DNA of 64,000 bases from Symsagittifera roscoffensis (Eukaryota; Xenacoelomorpha; Acoela; Convolutidae). Shown here in pieces: positions 44,167-58,600 of the stretch (its first letter is position 1; every line of letters starts with the position of its first letter). The DNA lies in the NCBI RefSeq assembly GCF_963678635.1, contig NC_087067.1, positions 23,071,547-23,135,546 on the forward strand. Direction: 5' to 3'. The notes below the pieces were generated by a model, which was not told the DNA's origin, searched no databases, and saw nothing but the letters and a program-made list of their open reading frames with translations. The translations under genes were made by a program, and so were the position numbers.

Positions 44167-47100
44167 GTAAATCAAAATCCTTCATTCTGTTTCAATAAAA
44201 ATTTAAATTACGTCTTTGAGCTGTGAATTATTAACTGTGCATCATTTAGCAGTGCTTTATTTAAGTAAAGTTCCGTTTAAATTTTAGAATGGTTAAATTA
44301 AGGCACGTAAACAAATTGAACACGTGTGGTTTATCTGTTCAAAAAGTGCTCTTTCCAATCTGTGCAAATGTTGATGTAAAATGGTCAAATAAAAGCCTTG
44401 ATATGTTAAATTTGTTCACATTACATCTAAAAGATACATCACATTACATCATTGTTGAATGTGTGCGGGTTTTGTCCTCTTTTAACGGATTCATTTTCCG
44501 TTTTTTTTTCTGACTAATTAAATATGTCAGAAATTGAACTTGCTACATTTTTGAACATTAACAAAGGTTATCATTTGAACATTTATTGTCATTTGGCCTG
44601 AAGGTAACACATTGGCAAACATGAAAATGAAATTTATCAGGAAATTTGAATTGCAGGCATTTTTTTTGTTTGCTTTTTTATTTTCGGAATAATTTTCAAA
44701 GCATGGAGTTTTTTTCTGAAATAAAATTTTCTAACTGTTATTGATCATGTTCATTCGCTTATTTACCAACTCGAATTCTTAAATAACTTTTTTTGTCTCT
44801 TTTGCTTACTGAAATGTTCAATTTAATAACTTAATCGCTCAAAAGATCTTAGATTTCGTGACCATAAATATTTATAGCAATTTTTGTTTTGGATTCGTGT
44901 CTGCCTATATATTGTCGGTTTAGCGGCTCAATGGAAAACATAATATTGCTTCGACCAGTCTCAAACTCCTGAAGGAATAAGGTAGATTTTTCGGCCTAAA
45001 ATTATATAATTTTTTTTTAAATCGGTTTTAGGGGGTGGTTGCCGTATGAAAGGCATCAACGCTCCAGAGCAAAAACATTTGGCTCTAAATCAGTCAGTTG
45101 GAGGCTTGAATAATCTAGGGGGAACTTTTTTGTCTTCAGCTTATATTTTCTTGTTATAATTTTTTTGCCTAAACGATTTCAAACTTGAGTTTAATTGTAA
45201 ATAGTTGTTACGACTAAGTTCATTCTTCTAAATAGTTTGAATTTTTCCAGTTTGGCTCAGTTGGAACACTTGATGAGCCATTTAATTTAAGGAAAAGAAA
45301 AAAGTACTTATTCTGCAATAAGTGCATAATATAGCAAAATTATTTGATACCGAATTTAGCGCTTATTTGTTTAGAAACCAATACTGCTTTTTCGTAATTT
45401 TGTTCAAAAAACAACGTGTTTTTATAAATTTGTTTAGAATGAGTTAAGTAAAATTAGTTTGGAATGGGCTGAGTAATTTGGTCGCGTTGAATTGCCTAGA
45501 ATTGTTTGTTCTCAATAAACTTACGACTTCATTTTTTTTTCGTAACATTTGTCTGTTTAAAATTTTGTTCTCAAGTTTTTTCACGGTAAGTTTTTTGTCT
45601 TTTTTGCCGGCGTCAATGCAATTTTTTTTAATATTCATAAAAGAAAAGAAGCTTCTTTCCATCAATTTAGTTTCTTAAGCTAGTTTTTGGCTACTGATTT
45701 CTGAATTTTGTTTCAGTGGTAAATCAGGTTGCAGCAAATGTAGTTGAAGCAGCAAATAATTTTATATCATTTTGTTTCAGATTTTTTTTCATTCGAAATT
45801 TTCAAAGCTGTTGCAAACCTGTAGTTCAAGTTTATAGTGCGCGCATGTTTATATGATGCGTCTTCTGCAGATATAAAATTTTGGTCGAGAAGAGCTGATA
45901 TAGCCAAAACCTACTAGGCTTTGACTCTCTTGCAAAAGCACCTCTTGCAAATGCAGCAGACGTGCATGTGCATCATCACCACTTGAGCGCCACAATGCTT
46001 CTTTAAGCACAAGACTGTTTGAGAATTTTTAAGGAAAGGAGAGATTTGTGAGCAAGACTTAAAACAATTTTGTTTGTCTCTAAAAATATATTTTTCTAAG
46101 TATATGTCTTTCGCTTAATTGTATTCTGAAACTCTTGGACTTTTTGTTCCTATTGATAATTATTTTCAATCAAAATTTTAAAAACGAACGGAGATCAATT
46201 TTTTATGAATCATACTCATTGGCTGTGCAACGTTTCGATTCAGGTTACGGAAAATCTATGATCGTTTGGTGTATTTGCTGCTGAAATGTGTCGATTTTCT
46301 AATTCGTTTTAGAGCTAGTATTAATTCACTGAGCTCAGAACTGAAAACAAAAATTATTTTCGCTCAAAACACACTTCAAACTGACATATGATAAGCTAAT
46401 TGGACCAAATGACGCGTTGCTAGATGAAAGAAGTATCATACTGATCTTGAAACGTCTCATTTTTTCTAGATTGTGATCAATTTTTTTGCATGAAGAATCA
46501 AGAAACGGGACGAAATTTTTTTTTATTTTACTTATAAACACGGATTGCAATGAAAGAAACGAAAAAAAGCTAAAATTTTTTCTGTAGTGGTTTCTTTCAC
46601 TTACTGGGTTGGACTTATGACAAAAAATTGGGGATTTTATGCTAGAGACTATTCGCAAGATGTGGCCGGATCGAAAAATAAAAGTTTCTATGGTGCTTTT
46701 TCTACAGTTTTAGGAGCAAAAATACTCGCAAATAGTATAAGTGTTTGAATTTTGCCATGAAAACTTTTCGTTGGAAAGCTTAGGATCGTAAGTTAGACAC
46801 TCATATGTTTTAGCTCAAGATAAAAATTAACCCGATATTCAACCAATCATTCAATTAAATTATTTTTCTGACAATTCATAATTCGTCGTACCACACTAGT
46901 AAAAGCTGAAAAGCTGAGTTAGTTTTTATTTCGCAGCTGAACAAATTTGTCTACCTTTTTTATATGAAAAAACAATAGATATGCTAAAAATTCTTAATCT
47001 TCCAACAAATATTTTCGAGTTTCAACAATGAAAAGTATCGTGCAGCAGTTTCTTGATGCGCAAAGCTTCAACTTAGTGGTCGAAATTTGCCCTGAAATTT

Positions 47101-49456
47101 TTTTTGCTGTATTTGATAAAATTAGATTTTTTGAAAGTCTTCTATTCATCATATGTCAAAAATTCAGTTCTATTTTAACTAGTTTTCATTCATTCATGAT
47201 TTTGTCTAGCTACATTTGTTTTTATAAAAAAAATTTTGCTCGAACGTATAGCAGCATTTGGCGAATATTTCTAAGATTTCCGAACGAGATCAACCATGAG
47301 TTAATATGTAAGCAGTTGATATATCTACGTTCAATCTTGAAAGATTTCGGTCTTTTTCCAATTTGGTTTACTTGAGATAACTGATGAACCGTTTTGTTAC
47401 CGTTTGCTAAAAATGCACTTAGTTTTCTCCAAATTTTCTTAAAATAAAGGCTTAAACTTGAAGTAATCTTGAAGAAAAAATCTTAAACTCGAAAATATCG
47501 TAGTTTTCTCCACATTTTTTTAAAATAAAGGTTTAAACTTGATGATATCTTGAAAAAACTAGCCGATTCAAATTTGAGAATTTTTTTTTAAAGGTGTAAA
47601 TCAGGCTGCTTATTATAACTAGCTTCAGAGGCGTTTTTGCTGTGGAAACATCCCTGCAAAACAACAGAAGAAAGTTAAATTTATTGCCTTAGGTCTTGGT
47701 TGCTTAAGCCAAAAAGTTGCACAAAATATCTGTTGGAGACAAGATAACTGCTTATAAGAATCCTGTACATGAATCGGAAGAGTAATATATCCGAATTGTT
47801 TGCTGAATTGATCTTTTGTTAGATTATTTTGATCATCAGCTCAAAAAAGTGATAAAATTTGGCCGTGTTTTGAAAAACTAACTTGAGCCTCTAAATTCAA
47901 ACTCCTTCTGCTGCTTGCGGGATGCTTCCTCGGCTAGAAGAAATCTGCAACCAATTATGATAAATTAGCTTTTTTATGATAAATTAGCTTTTTCACGCCT
48001 TTAAATCAAAATTTGTGAAATTTTGATCCGGCTAGCTGCTTGCAGATAGTTTTATCTACCTTGCGCTAAAATTTCAACCCTTTATCTTTTTTAGTATAAA
48101 AAACCTCAAGAACGGAAAAAACATTATCGTTCATTTTATCGTTGAAATCAAAAAATTGCAACTTCTATGTCACCTGATTTGTATTTCTTGACTTGTGACT
48201 TGTTGTTCTTACATTCGAAGAAAGTAACATAATATTAATTGTTGGGATGGTTTTTCCACGCCAATTTTGAAATGATAATCTTAGAAAAAAAATTCCCATC
48301 GAAAATATGTGCCAACTCTAAATTTTCTCTTTTGAATTGAATGGCGTTTCATGAAATATGAAATGTTAAATGTGGCATTACATGAAAAGTGAAAATTCTA
48401 TCGAATTTCAGATACCAGTAAATTTTATAGAAACTTCCGCTGCCCGTCACATTGGGCGGGATTGTCTATCAAGTCATTTGTGTTTTCAGAGATCGAACAA
48501 TGAGCGGATTTCAGCGATCTATTCTTTTTGTTCGTAGGTGATGACTGCCGCGTCACATATATGCAGTTTTTTGGAATAGGATTACCTCATTATTTGTACA
48601 ATCAAAATTTCATACAAATCTTAAAAAATTGAAAAATTGGCTGATCTTGTGCGTCGTACTTGAAACGGTTTCTTCAATTTTTTTGACAGATTTGGCAAAA
48701 GTTTTTCGACTAAAAAATTTTTAGAAAAAAAAACAATGCCATGTTTTAATTTTTTGAGGACGACTATTTTACTCTCGTCAAGCGTTCAAACAAAACAAGT
48801 TGAAATTATTATTTTTTTCAATCCTGATGTTCAAAACTCTTTTAAAACCTATTTTTAAAAGAATGGGTTTTAGGAAACTAAAGACTGGCAAATAATTGTT
48901 AATGCCATCATTACGATGTTTACCGTTAGTTTGCTTGCTTTTCTCTTTATCATTTAATAATAATTAGATACTTGTTCATAGACTATGATCACTAACATTA
49001 TTGATTTGAAATCCATTCAAACATTCTTTCGCTAATAATTTTGGGTATTAAGGTCTGTTTGATCTAACTCAGGTAGTGTTAGTTAAATTACCTAATTTAT
49101 CTATTTCCATAGAGTGATTCATTTCAAATCTAAATTCATCTTTTTGGTAGTCAGCTTAGTAAAAGTATATTGCAAATATTCTAGTTTTTACAAATAAAAA
49201 AGCTACTACTGTAGAAGTAACATCTATCGAACTCTTTCCATCACTGTGTCAGCTAAGTATCCAATTTTTAAATACAACTCATTAAAAAAATGTTTAGTTT
49301 TCTCAAATCAAAATTCATGGCGCTTCTTAATTTTTTAAAGAAGTCCAAAAATTTGGACTTATTCACTTTCGAAAAAATGCAGCTTCGATTAGTTTCTGCC
49401 AATTACTAAATTGCGTAAACTTTTCAGGGTTTTACTACTGGTCCGATTTTTTTCAG
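44167..49456. other. AT-rich stretch, no supported gene
   Basis: It is either an intron of the channel gene or intergenic DNA. The 5' exons of the channel (signal peptide) should lie here or further upstream, but I could not identify them. A two-copy direct repeat (period about 81 bp, 'agttttctccaaattttctt') lies at 47420-47560. Confidence 0.4.
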
Positions 49457-49606
49457 CTGACCAATATGAGTGAACTGGCACGAGAAGTAAAAGTGAAGTT
49501 CGCGTTTCTGAAGGTCGGAAGAATTAACACGAAGTCGCATCAATTCGATGCCGAAGTGTTTGTTCAGGCGAAATGGGTGGAGCCGAGACTTCTAGGAACG
49601 ACAGAG
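49457..49606 (+). CDS. Channel exon A: first extracellular strands
   Basis: Acceptor gatttttttcag, then LTNMSELAREVKVKFAFLKV, continuing GRINTKSHQFDAEVFVQAKW and VEPRLLGTTE. The F/L-x-V-G-x-I…F-x-A-x-V-F-V…W pattern is the β1-β2 signature of the superfamily. The exon ends GAG before gcaagt, so the donor appears to be GC, not GT. This is not the true N-terminus; a signal peptide is missing. Confidence 0.75.
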
Positions 49607-52600
49607 GCAAGTTTGAAATGAACTAATTGCCTCTCTTCGTTTGTGATTAGTCGTAATCACCAGTGATCTGGCTCTACAACATCATGCCAGAAACCTTGTA
49701 TACGAAATAATTAATTCATAATTTCCTCGAGCGAGGTTTTTGCAAGATTTTGCAATCCTTTTGCAAGCATTATACATTATTTGTTAGCATTACAGAAAAA
49801 GAACACATTCTTCTTCATATTTTCAGTTCATTGTTACCCTTGCGATAAGCGAGGGTGTTGCAACCGGATACTAGACTTTTTTTTCCTGTAAAGAACTTTG
49901 TTCACATGTCTTGGACGTGAAAACAGTACACGTATTTCCAATAGCTTTACCATACATTCAATGTGCACTTGAACATCGGTGCTTGAGAGGTCAAAACAAA
50001 ACCCTGAGTTTGAGTCTAACCGGGACTAATGTTTTGAAAATACCGAAACTTTTCGGCTACTTTGACTATTGTCGGTTTCTATATTTTTGTCGGCTTAGTC
50101 CCACAGAACGGATTTTTTTGAAGATTCTGGTTTTTATTTATCAAATTGAATGCCCTTGTGAAGTTTCTCATGATGCAAGTTTTTAAGAAGTATTTTTTTG
50201 ATAAAAAACGAGGCCTTGAAATTTTTCTTATATTTTTTCGTCGCTTCGTTTGCACGTAATCACAGACAATCATTTTTGCATAGAAAGTGGTGTGGAAAGC
50301 TCCGCTTCGCCATTGTTAATAGTTTCTGTTATTCTTAAGCATTTCCTAAGCAAAATATTTCACCCGAGGCTGCTCAAACATGATTTCTTTAAGATGAGAC
50401 TCACGTCGAGTTCGCTCCCTTGCGCAATCATAAAACTTGGGTTCAAACTGACGAATTAGAATCCTCAACAAGTTATAGACCAAAATTGATATCACTTTAA
50501 ACTGTAGATGTCAAAAACTGAAATTATTTCTGGACTCAGTTTTTCAGGACTTTTCTCACGAATTTTCATAAATAAAATATATAACAAAAGAAATAAATTA
50601 TAATAAAAAAAAATTCACTGAATAAAAAATATAGCAAAAATTTTTAAATTTGTGTTTTTGACCAAACAAACGAGTGAAATTTTTTCTTAGGAATTTGGTC
50701 TATTTTGCATGATTATAGTTTTTGTGCATTTTACTACAAAAATAACTTATTGTTAGTTTTGCGTTTCCATAGTTAAAGGAAAAGTTGTTCTTTATTAGTG
50801 GAAATTTTTTAAAAATTTTTCTTTTCCATTATTAGTTTGTTTGTTCCGACCATTGAAACTGAGGAGGAACTTTGTAATCGAGTCAGTTTTAGTTTTTTTT
50901 CTTTTTGGTTTTCACGCAAAATCAGGTACCACAACAAAAATTACACTGAGTTGAGTGATATATCTTATTACAGACCTTACAGTCGTAATTCGGACCACAT
51001 TAAAAAAACTTTTTCAAAAATGTTCCCAGTGTCGATAAAAACGATTTGATATTTTTGATTTTTCGTCTTATTTCGAGCGAAGAATGCGAGCGAGCAGTCT
51101 AAAAGCTTACAATAGCGGAATTTAAAACGTAAAAATTTTGTTTCATTCTGGGAAACGTTAGCTTATTATGTGTATTTCAGCGGCTTTTTGGAATCAAAAT
51201 TTTAAAATTCAAAAAAAAGCAAAAAACGAAAAAATTTTCGAAATTTAAATTTTTTTTTTCATTTTTCTAATAAATTTTCTTCTGAAATGATTTTTCAATT
51301 TGCTTCTTTGAATATGGCTGTCGATTATACCAAATTGCCATTTTTTGTTCAACTCCTTTTATCATACCACGCCGAAACGAACATAAACTTTGTTGTTTTT
51401 TTAAGACTATGGTCGGAACTTTCTGTGCTACTTGTACATTAACGGGCTATTAATGTATTTGTTCCAGTTTTGGGTTTTGAGTAGTATTCAATTTTGTTTT
51501 AAGAAAACGTAGACAATAAAACAACAATTAAATATTTAAAATGAAGAAATTCAAGTAGTTTCTTGAATTATTTGTGGATCTAGGTTTTTCTTGAGGGAAA
51601 GGCGGATTATCTAAAACGTTTCAAAAATTTTGTCGATCTTTTTGTAGGTCGTCCAAATTGATTTTCCGAGTGCTCCCAGACCACTTTGAAAACCTTAATC
51701 TGACCAAAAAAAAATGCGAAGCATTCAAGTTTTTGAAAAAAAAGACAGGTCAAAATGCAATTTTTGCCAAAAATGTGCGTTTTTTTTGGCGCGCTGCTCT
51801 TCAAAATTAGCTCATACTGGCGCCAAAAGCGCCTTTTGAAAAGTTTTGGGTTGGTCAGCCAAAATGGAAGTCATAAAATAATACCAAAGAGGACCATTTG
51901 GTTGGCGAGGGATTCGAATCCCCTGATTTGCACACTTTTTTGTCAATATACGTTTTGCGTTACAAGTTTTGTCTGGTTGAACGGGTAATTCAGTTTTGAG
52001 TCCATGGCTTACCTCGATATCCGCATAAATAATCAAACACTGTACTAGCCAGAATCTCTTGTCTTGGTTTCATTTTCGTTTTGTATTAAGCTTCAAGGTC
52101 TCTTTTTTGCCGTTGTTCGATACTTGTGCTTGCTAAGTGCAGTTACCTCCACCGATTATAAAGGATTTTCAGCTGAGTTCAAGTGACTTGCAAGCTCTCT
52201 GGGACCCAAAACTACAAATTAACAATTTGGAAAAGAGACACAAAGATGTGAACGAGACAGACTGGGGCTTCAAAATGGAGAATGGCAAACCAACAGTGTT
52301 CCACTCAATTAGAGTGAAGGGCTCTTTTTATGAGAACATGGAATTAGAGCACTTCCCAAGAGACGTTCAGGTAATTTATTTTTCGCGAGTCGCTCAGTTA
52401 TGTCAACAATTAAAGTTATGATTTCGAGACTTTACATATTTTAATTAAAACGAATTCATTGCTGCGTCCAAGCAGGCGCAGATATGATTTTGTTGTAGAT
52501 TTTTGACCGGCAGAATTTCGGAAAGGGCCGTTTTGGGGCCATTTTTACACATTTTTTATTACTGCAATTGCTCGTGATACCAAAGAGTTGGTCGAGATGG

Positions 52601-55600
52601 TTTCAAACTGATCAATTGAACTCAATTTCGTAAAAGGGAAACACAAGACTTTCAAAAAAAGATCAAAACTATCATACGGCATTTATATATATATATATAT
52701 ATATATATTGTATTTGTATTTATATATTGCATTTATGCTATATACATAGATATAATTTTTATACATATTTGTATATGCTTCTTTTCATGCTCTTCCTTCA
52801 CCCCTGTTCTCAATTTGGAATAATATTGCTTGGCAAAGAACATGTGGGAGAATGCTAACTTTGTTTGCTATTTTCATTTATAGCTGAAAATATTCCAAAA
52901 TTTTATCATGCGTTCGAGGCATTCGAGAAATTGCTTCAATAAGCAATCATTTTTTAATAGGCTCATATATTTTAGTTTTGTTTAGGTCAGCTAGTTCCGC
53001 CTTGAACAGTCACCCAATCAGATTTAAAAAAATTTCACACAGAGTTAAAAAAAATTTAAAAAAAAAAGACAGTGCGTAGCCATGATTATTCCGATCGAAC
53101 TTCAAGACCAGTCAAAGTTTTGTGTTTAAAAAGATGATGAAACAGTAAAAAAATCATTACAAATCAAAATCAATTCTTTTATGCCCCCTTCACGCTTGTG
53201 TAAAATACAAAGGGACGCTTTTCTCCTCTCGTATTCTAATATTAAGAGCAAATGACTTGCCTTAGTTCAGTTCGAAACAATTTCTTCCGACGCTGAGGCG
53301 GAAGAAATTGTTTCGAACTTGTTTCGAAAATTGTTAAGAAAAAAAATATCGTATAGAATTTTGCAAACTCTCATAACTATACGAAAAATGATCACAAGTG
53401 ACTTTTTTTTACTTTTCAACTGCAGGCCAAAATAGTTCAATTTCTATAAAATGTTTCCATTAAAATTTCTTAGCTAAAATGCCAAAAAAAAATTGAGGAA
53501 AAAACCACTCGACCATAAAAGTTTGGATGATTTAAATGAAAATCAGAACAATCACGAACTTACAAAAAAGGCAATACATTTTAAATGTTCGGGTGATTGA
53601 TCTTAATTTAGAAGATATTTTATAGAGGGTTTGTTCACATGAGATAAAATTTCTATGTTTTTCACAGGACCTTTCAATCATCGTGACGAGTGAACGGAAG
53701 TTAAAACAAATAAACCTCGTTGCTGACATGAACGATTTAAGCACAGTGGAAACTTCCACCTTTCAGGACAAACAGGAATGGAGAATCTACAACCATGTTG
53801 AGGTATATCACTTATTTTTACAGCCTACTTTTTAAAAATATCACTGAACTCGCTGAAATTGAGCACTGAAATTGAGAAAACCTGTCAGACTGCTTACAAA
53901 TCTGAAATAGGCAGAAAACAAGTCTCCTTCTTTACTAGAAATCATCTCTCTCGCCGCCGAAAGCCTCTCATAAGTACCATCTCCGACATGCATTTTAAAC
54001 AGACCAGTCTATATTTTTTACCTGAAGTACAAATTTCCATTGCCTAAAATAGGACTTTTTGCATTTGATTAAAGCTGAAAAATCATTTATAGCAAAATCC
54101 AAATCAAAATTCATGCTAAATTAATTTAGACATAGAAAAATTCAAAAATCATAAGAATTGATGTAAAAAAACTCTTACTGGAGTAGGTAACATCGAATCT
54201 TATTAATCACTGCTTTCATTAAGTTTTTTTTTTCAGAATATCCTCAGCTAATTCAGGAGTCTGTAATTCGGTCAAACAAAACTGAGAAAAAATTCTCAGG
54301 AGCTGTTATAAAAACGGCTGACACTTTTTGGTTTTTTCTGTTCTTATGATAATAATGACAACTTTAACCCGTATTATTGGGTTGGTTTGATTTGTTCAGA
54401 AAAAATCATCATTGGTTTTTCTTATTAGAAACAGTTTTTGCTTATTAAATGATAAAACTTCCTGACCTCCAACTGAACTCTCAACTTTAATTTTGCTCTA
54501 AGTTTTTCTCGTACGGAAAGTAAGCGCTATGAAACAACCCAAAAAATTTCAAATTGTTGTTGTTATTAAAACCTGTGGCACCTGAAGGTACCTTTGGAAA
54601 AACTAAGGAAGTTTGCATCGTACTTCACGCTATTTACTGTCTTTACTGATTAACATATAGAAGTCTGTTTATTAAATAAGTATCCATTTATACTTAAAAA
54701 CTTAAAAACATAATTACTAGTTCATATAAGAGATTGCCTCTCAAAAGATTTGAGGTCAGTGTCAACCAGACTTTAAACATAGAGATTGAATTTAAGCTGC
54801 TATTTATACTGTCTTATTCGAACAAACGTTAGACATTACAGACTTAAATAGAAATTACATTCAGGGAAATAGTGAGGGTATATAACACGGCGCAGCCAGC
54901 AATTTCGAAAAACCCTCTAGTAATTACGCCCTTCTGCCAAAATGTTCCGGCGAAACCACCAACCAAATGGGATGTCTGGAATTAACAGTTAATTTTGAGA
55001 ATCATTGCCAAAGAAAGCATCAATCTTCAAAACCTACTCGGACCCCAACGTTAGATATTACAGACTTAAATAGAGTTTACTATCACGGAACTAGTGAGGG
55101 TATAACCGTACTGATTCACTGTTGCCACCTGAAGGTTCATTGGGACCAACAAGGGAGTTTTGTCATCTTCATTTTTTATCGCTTTGCTTCTTGCTTTCAT
55201 CGCTGCTTCTGATCTAGATTATATTCTCCAGTTTTATTCAGGAATTTAAGTTTTATAAACTTACTTTATAGCCGAAGTAATTGCTTCGGCTATAACTTTT
55301 CCCCAAATTACACTCAATTGAAAATTTATTTCGTAAAATTATCTAATTGATCCCTCATAAAACTTAAAATGTTAAACTTGAAAATTAGGCGCATAAAGGC
55401 GAGTTTATGGGGTTTGAAGAAATTTTGATTAAGTTTTTTTTATAGGTCGACCAAATTGATCTTTGATCTGCCCTGAAACATACGAAGACCCTATTTTGCT
55501 TTCGAAAAATTGTTACCCTCAACTGAGTTGAAAACTTCACTGTTAATGACTTGCTACAAAAGTTAAGTTGTGTAAGATTTTGTTTGAACTCAATTTATAG

Positions 55601-58600
55601 TAGGTTTGTTTTATAGGTTTCTAACACGCCTCCAGGAAATGAGGAGAACAAGTTTGCCAGTGAATTTACCTTGTTCCACAACAAACCCATCATCGCTGCC
55701 ACTGCTCGAGTTGCGCGAAGATCTGGATACTTCTTCTGGAATTCAATTTTCATAATGGTAGGCTCAATTCAATGTAAAATGCATTCTCGCTCGCATTTCT
55801 TTAACCAAATAATTTCTCCGTGCACAAAAACCGCATTTTTTGAAAAATGCCAAAAATGCATTTTTCACAATTCTAAGGTTGACTTCATGTTGAGATTGAG
55901 AGCAAATTGTCAATCAGGGCTAGAATATTGTTGTTTATTAGACTGAAGACAAATTTAAAAAAAAAACGATATGCTTTTGAAATGAACACAAGCAAAAGGC
56001 ATTGGGAAGCTCATAAACTTAGTTGGGTCCTTATTGATACTGCATGAGGCGGCAATTCGTTGCAAGCGACAATTGGTCACAAGCGAGTATTCGCAGCTAT
56101 TTTAAAAGGCGACAAATCGCATCTAGCTTCAATTCGTAGCAAGCGACAATTAGCAGCACGATTAAGTGCTATTTAGGGGGATTAATAACCGATTATTTAG
56201 GGGGATTAATAACATTGTTATCACCGAATGTTACATACACTGTCATTTTTACAAGCTTACAAAAACTTACAAGAAAAGATTTTATTTTGATTCTTAAAAC
56301 CAACGTTGCTTTTTTATCCGACGCAGGATTCAAATTTAGCTTTATTAGGTAATTGCCAACTTCATTTTTAGCGTATAATATACAAAATTTGATCTTACTT
56401 GCATAAAATGTCATTTTCAGTCTGAATGTCACTTTCAGTCTGATAAACAAAATAATCAAAAATTCTGTCAAGGTCTGAAAAGCAAAAAACATAAAAATGT
56501 GAATCTGTTGAGGTAGGAACAAAAATAAAACGAGCAGCAACAGAAACCGAAATTAACATTTTATCTGTTCTTTGACTCAACATTTTCAGACTCACTGACA
56601 AGATAGGTGTTTTTTGAAACCCAGTTTTTAACGCTAATGTTCATAGTAAAATTATCGTTACAATGCATCAAAATAGAAGGATTTGTTTGTTTGTCCGACC
56701 ATTGAAATGAAGACGAACTTCTGTCTATGTTTGTGTTTTAGTTTTTTGTTTTCTACTGAAAATCTGGTACCACAAAGATTCATGGAAAAGGGTTGCTGTA
56801 TTATGTTAAGACCTTTTCAGTTGTGATTCAAACAACCCGAAGCGAGGTTTCATGGATAATAATTGATGATAATTGGTTTTCGTGGTCAAAAGTGTTGCCA
56901 TTATAATCGACTATAATTACACTTTGGGACCACATAATCGGCTATAGTAATTATTTTCCGAAAAACCAAAATGATTATAATCCAATATAATTCATTTTTT
57001 TTTGCGAGAAATGCAATCGATTATAATCCATTTTAAATTCATTATAATGAATTATAATGGATTGTAATGTACATTTTTTTCCAAACTTTCTGCAAACTTT
57101 GCAGTTTTTTCTGCATTACTCACAGCCATTACTCAATTTCTAAAAATACGCATATTTTCTGAACGCCCACGACTAGTATCCTCATTTAGTCCCCTGCCTA
57201 TCCCCCCGCCTACCCCTCCCATCGATTACTCTCGCCACAGCCCTATCATCCCCTACCCCATGCCCACCTACTACATCCCACCTACCCTGCCACCGTCTAG
57301 TCCAGCTAAGCGAACCCCTAGCGCCTACCCTCCACCCCCACCTACCCCCTCCCACCACACACACACACACCTGCCACACCCTCATAACTTCAAAACCTGC
57401 CACCTACCCTACCCCCGATGCAAACCTAACCTCTCCCGTAAATTTTGGGGACGTAAAGGTCTGCAGGAATGGGGAGGGGGGTTAAAGAGTTGTGGGTGTG
57501 GGGTGAAGGGATGGGGTAAGGGGCACGCGTTCACGTTTTTTTTAACGTATTTTTTTCAATGTAAACGTAGGAAAAGAAATAGTGGAAAACTATTCAACTT
57601 TTTGCTGTAGCCAAATGTAAAACACAATTTAACGATTACAACGTTCAAGTTTTGAATTTTTTTTCCAAATTTTTTTGAAAAACCAGCCTCTTGCTCATAA
57701 AAAGCTATTACAATCCATTATAATCTATTATATCATATGATGATCCATTATAATCGATTATAATAGGTTAAATTGATCTCTATTTTATTTGTTTGATAAT
57801 CGATTATTAATCCGTTATAATCAATTATTTTAGATTTTTTATGGACACAGACCATGAAAACCTATGATAATCGTTTGTTATCCATTGAACTTCATTGCGA
57901 GAACAATAAAATTTTGTTGAAATAAGCCGCGGTGAAATTTTTAGACTTATTTTTAGCTTAAAAGCAGGCAGGTAAACATATTATAGAAAGATTAGCGAAA
58001 TAAAACACACGTTTTTTTAAACAAGTTTTCTGCGCCTATTAAACTGTTCAGTTAGCAGATTCGAGATTCAATCATAAATTGTTTGGGATTATTTTGCCAT
58101 TCAAAATCCTTGAAAAAAAACATAAATTTAGTAAATTAAAATCTGTAACTATTAATTTAGATGTTCATCGTAAACCTGAGTTTTTGTGGATTTGCTATGA
58201 ATACTGATGATGTTAAACACCGAATTGCAATGAACTTGACACTGCTGCTGACCTCTGTGACCTTTAAGCTTTCTGTGAAACAGCATCTCCCATTGATACC
58301 GTATCTGACTGGAATTGTGAGTAAAGTCGATTGTTTTTTTTTTAATTTNNNNNNNNNNNNNNNNNNNNNNNNNNNNNNNNNNNNNNNNNNNNNNNNNNNN
58401 NNNNNNNNNNNNNNNNNNNNNNNNNNNNNNNNNNNNNNNNNNNNNNNNNNNNNNNNNNNNNNNNNNNNNNNNNNNNNNNNNNNNNNNNNNNNNNNNNNNN
58501 NNNNNNNNNNNNNNNNNNNNNNNNNNNNNNNNNNNNNNNNNNNNNNNNCTCGACCATAAAAGTTTGGTTGATTTAAATGAAATTCGGAACAATCACGTAC

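Larger units (their letters stand above)
53508..58348 (+). repeat. Duplicated ~4.8 kb block, copy 1
   Basis: It runs from 'ctcgaccataaaag' in the intron before channel exon C to the poly-T tract after exon E, where the gap begins. It is repeated collinearly from 58549 with substitutions and small indels, including introns and repeats. The offset falls from 5037 bp at exon C to 4963 bp at exon E. Confidence 0.9.

Noticed and set aside
47028-47375. 115-codon frame
   Set aside because: Phe/Ile/Lys-rich composition typical of AT-rich noncoding DNA; no homology recognised and no exon context.
57260-57610. 116-codon proline-rich protein (and its copy at 62289)
   Set aside because: It is a translation of the C-rich core of a fold-back element; no splice or start context, and the frame changes character in the G-rich half.
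58152-58592. Long open frames across the N gap on both strands
   Set aside because: They are open only because N codons are read as unknown residues; the real exon inside ends at 58316.
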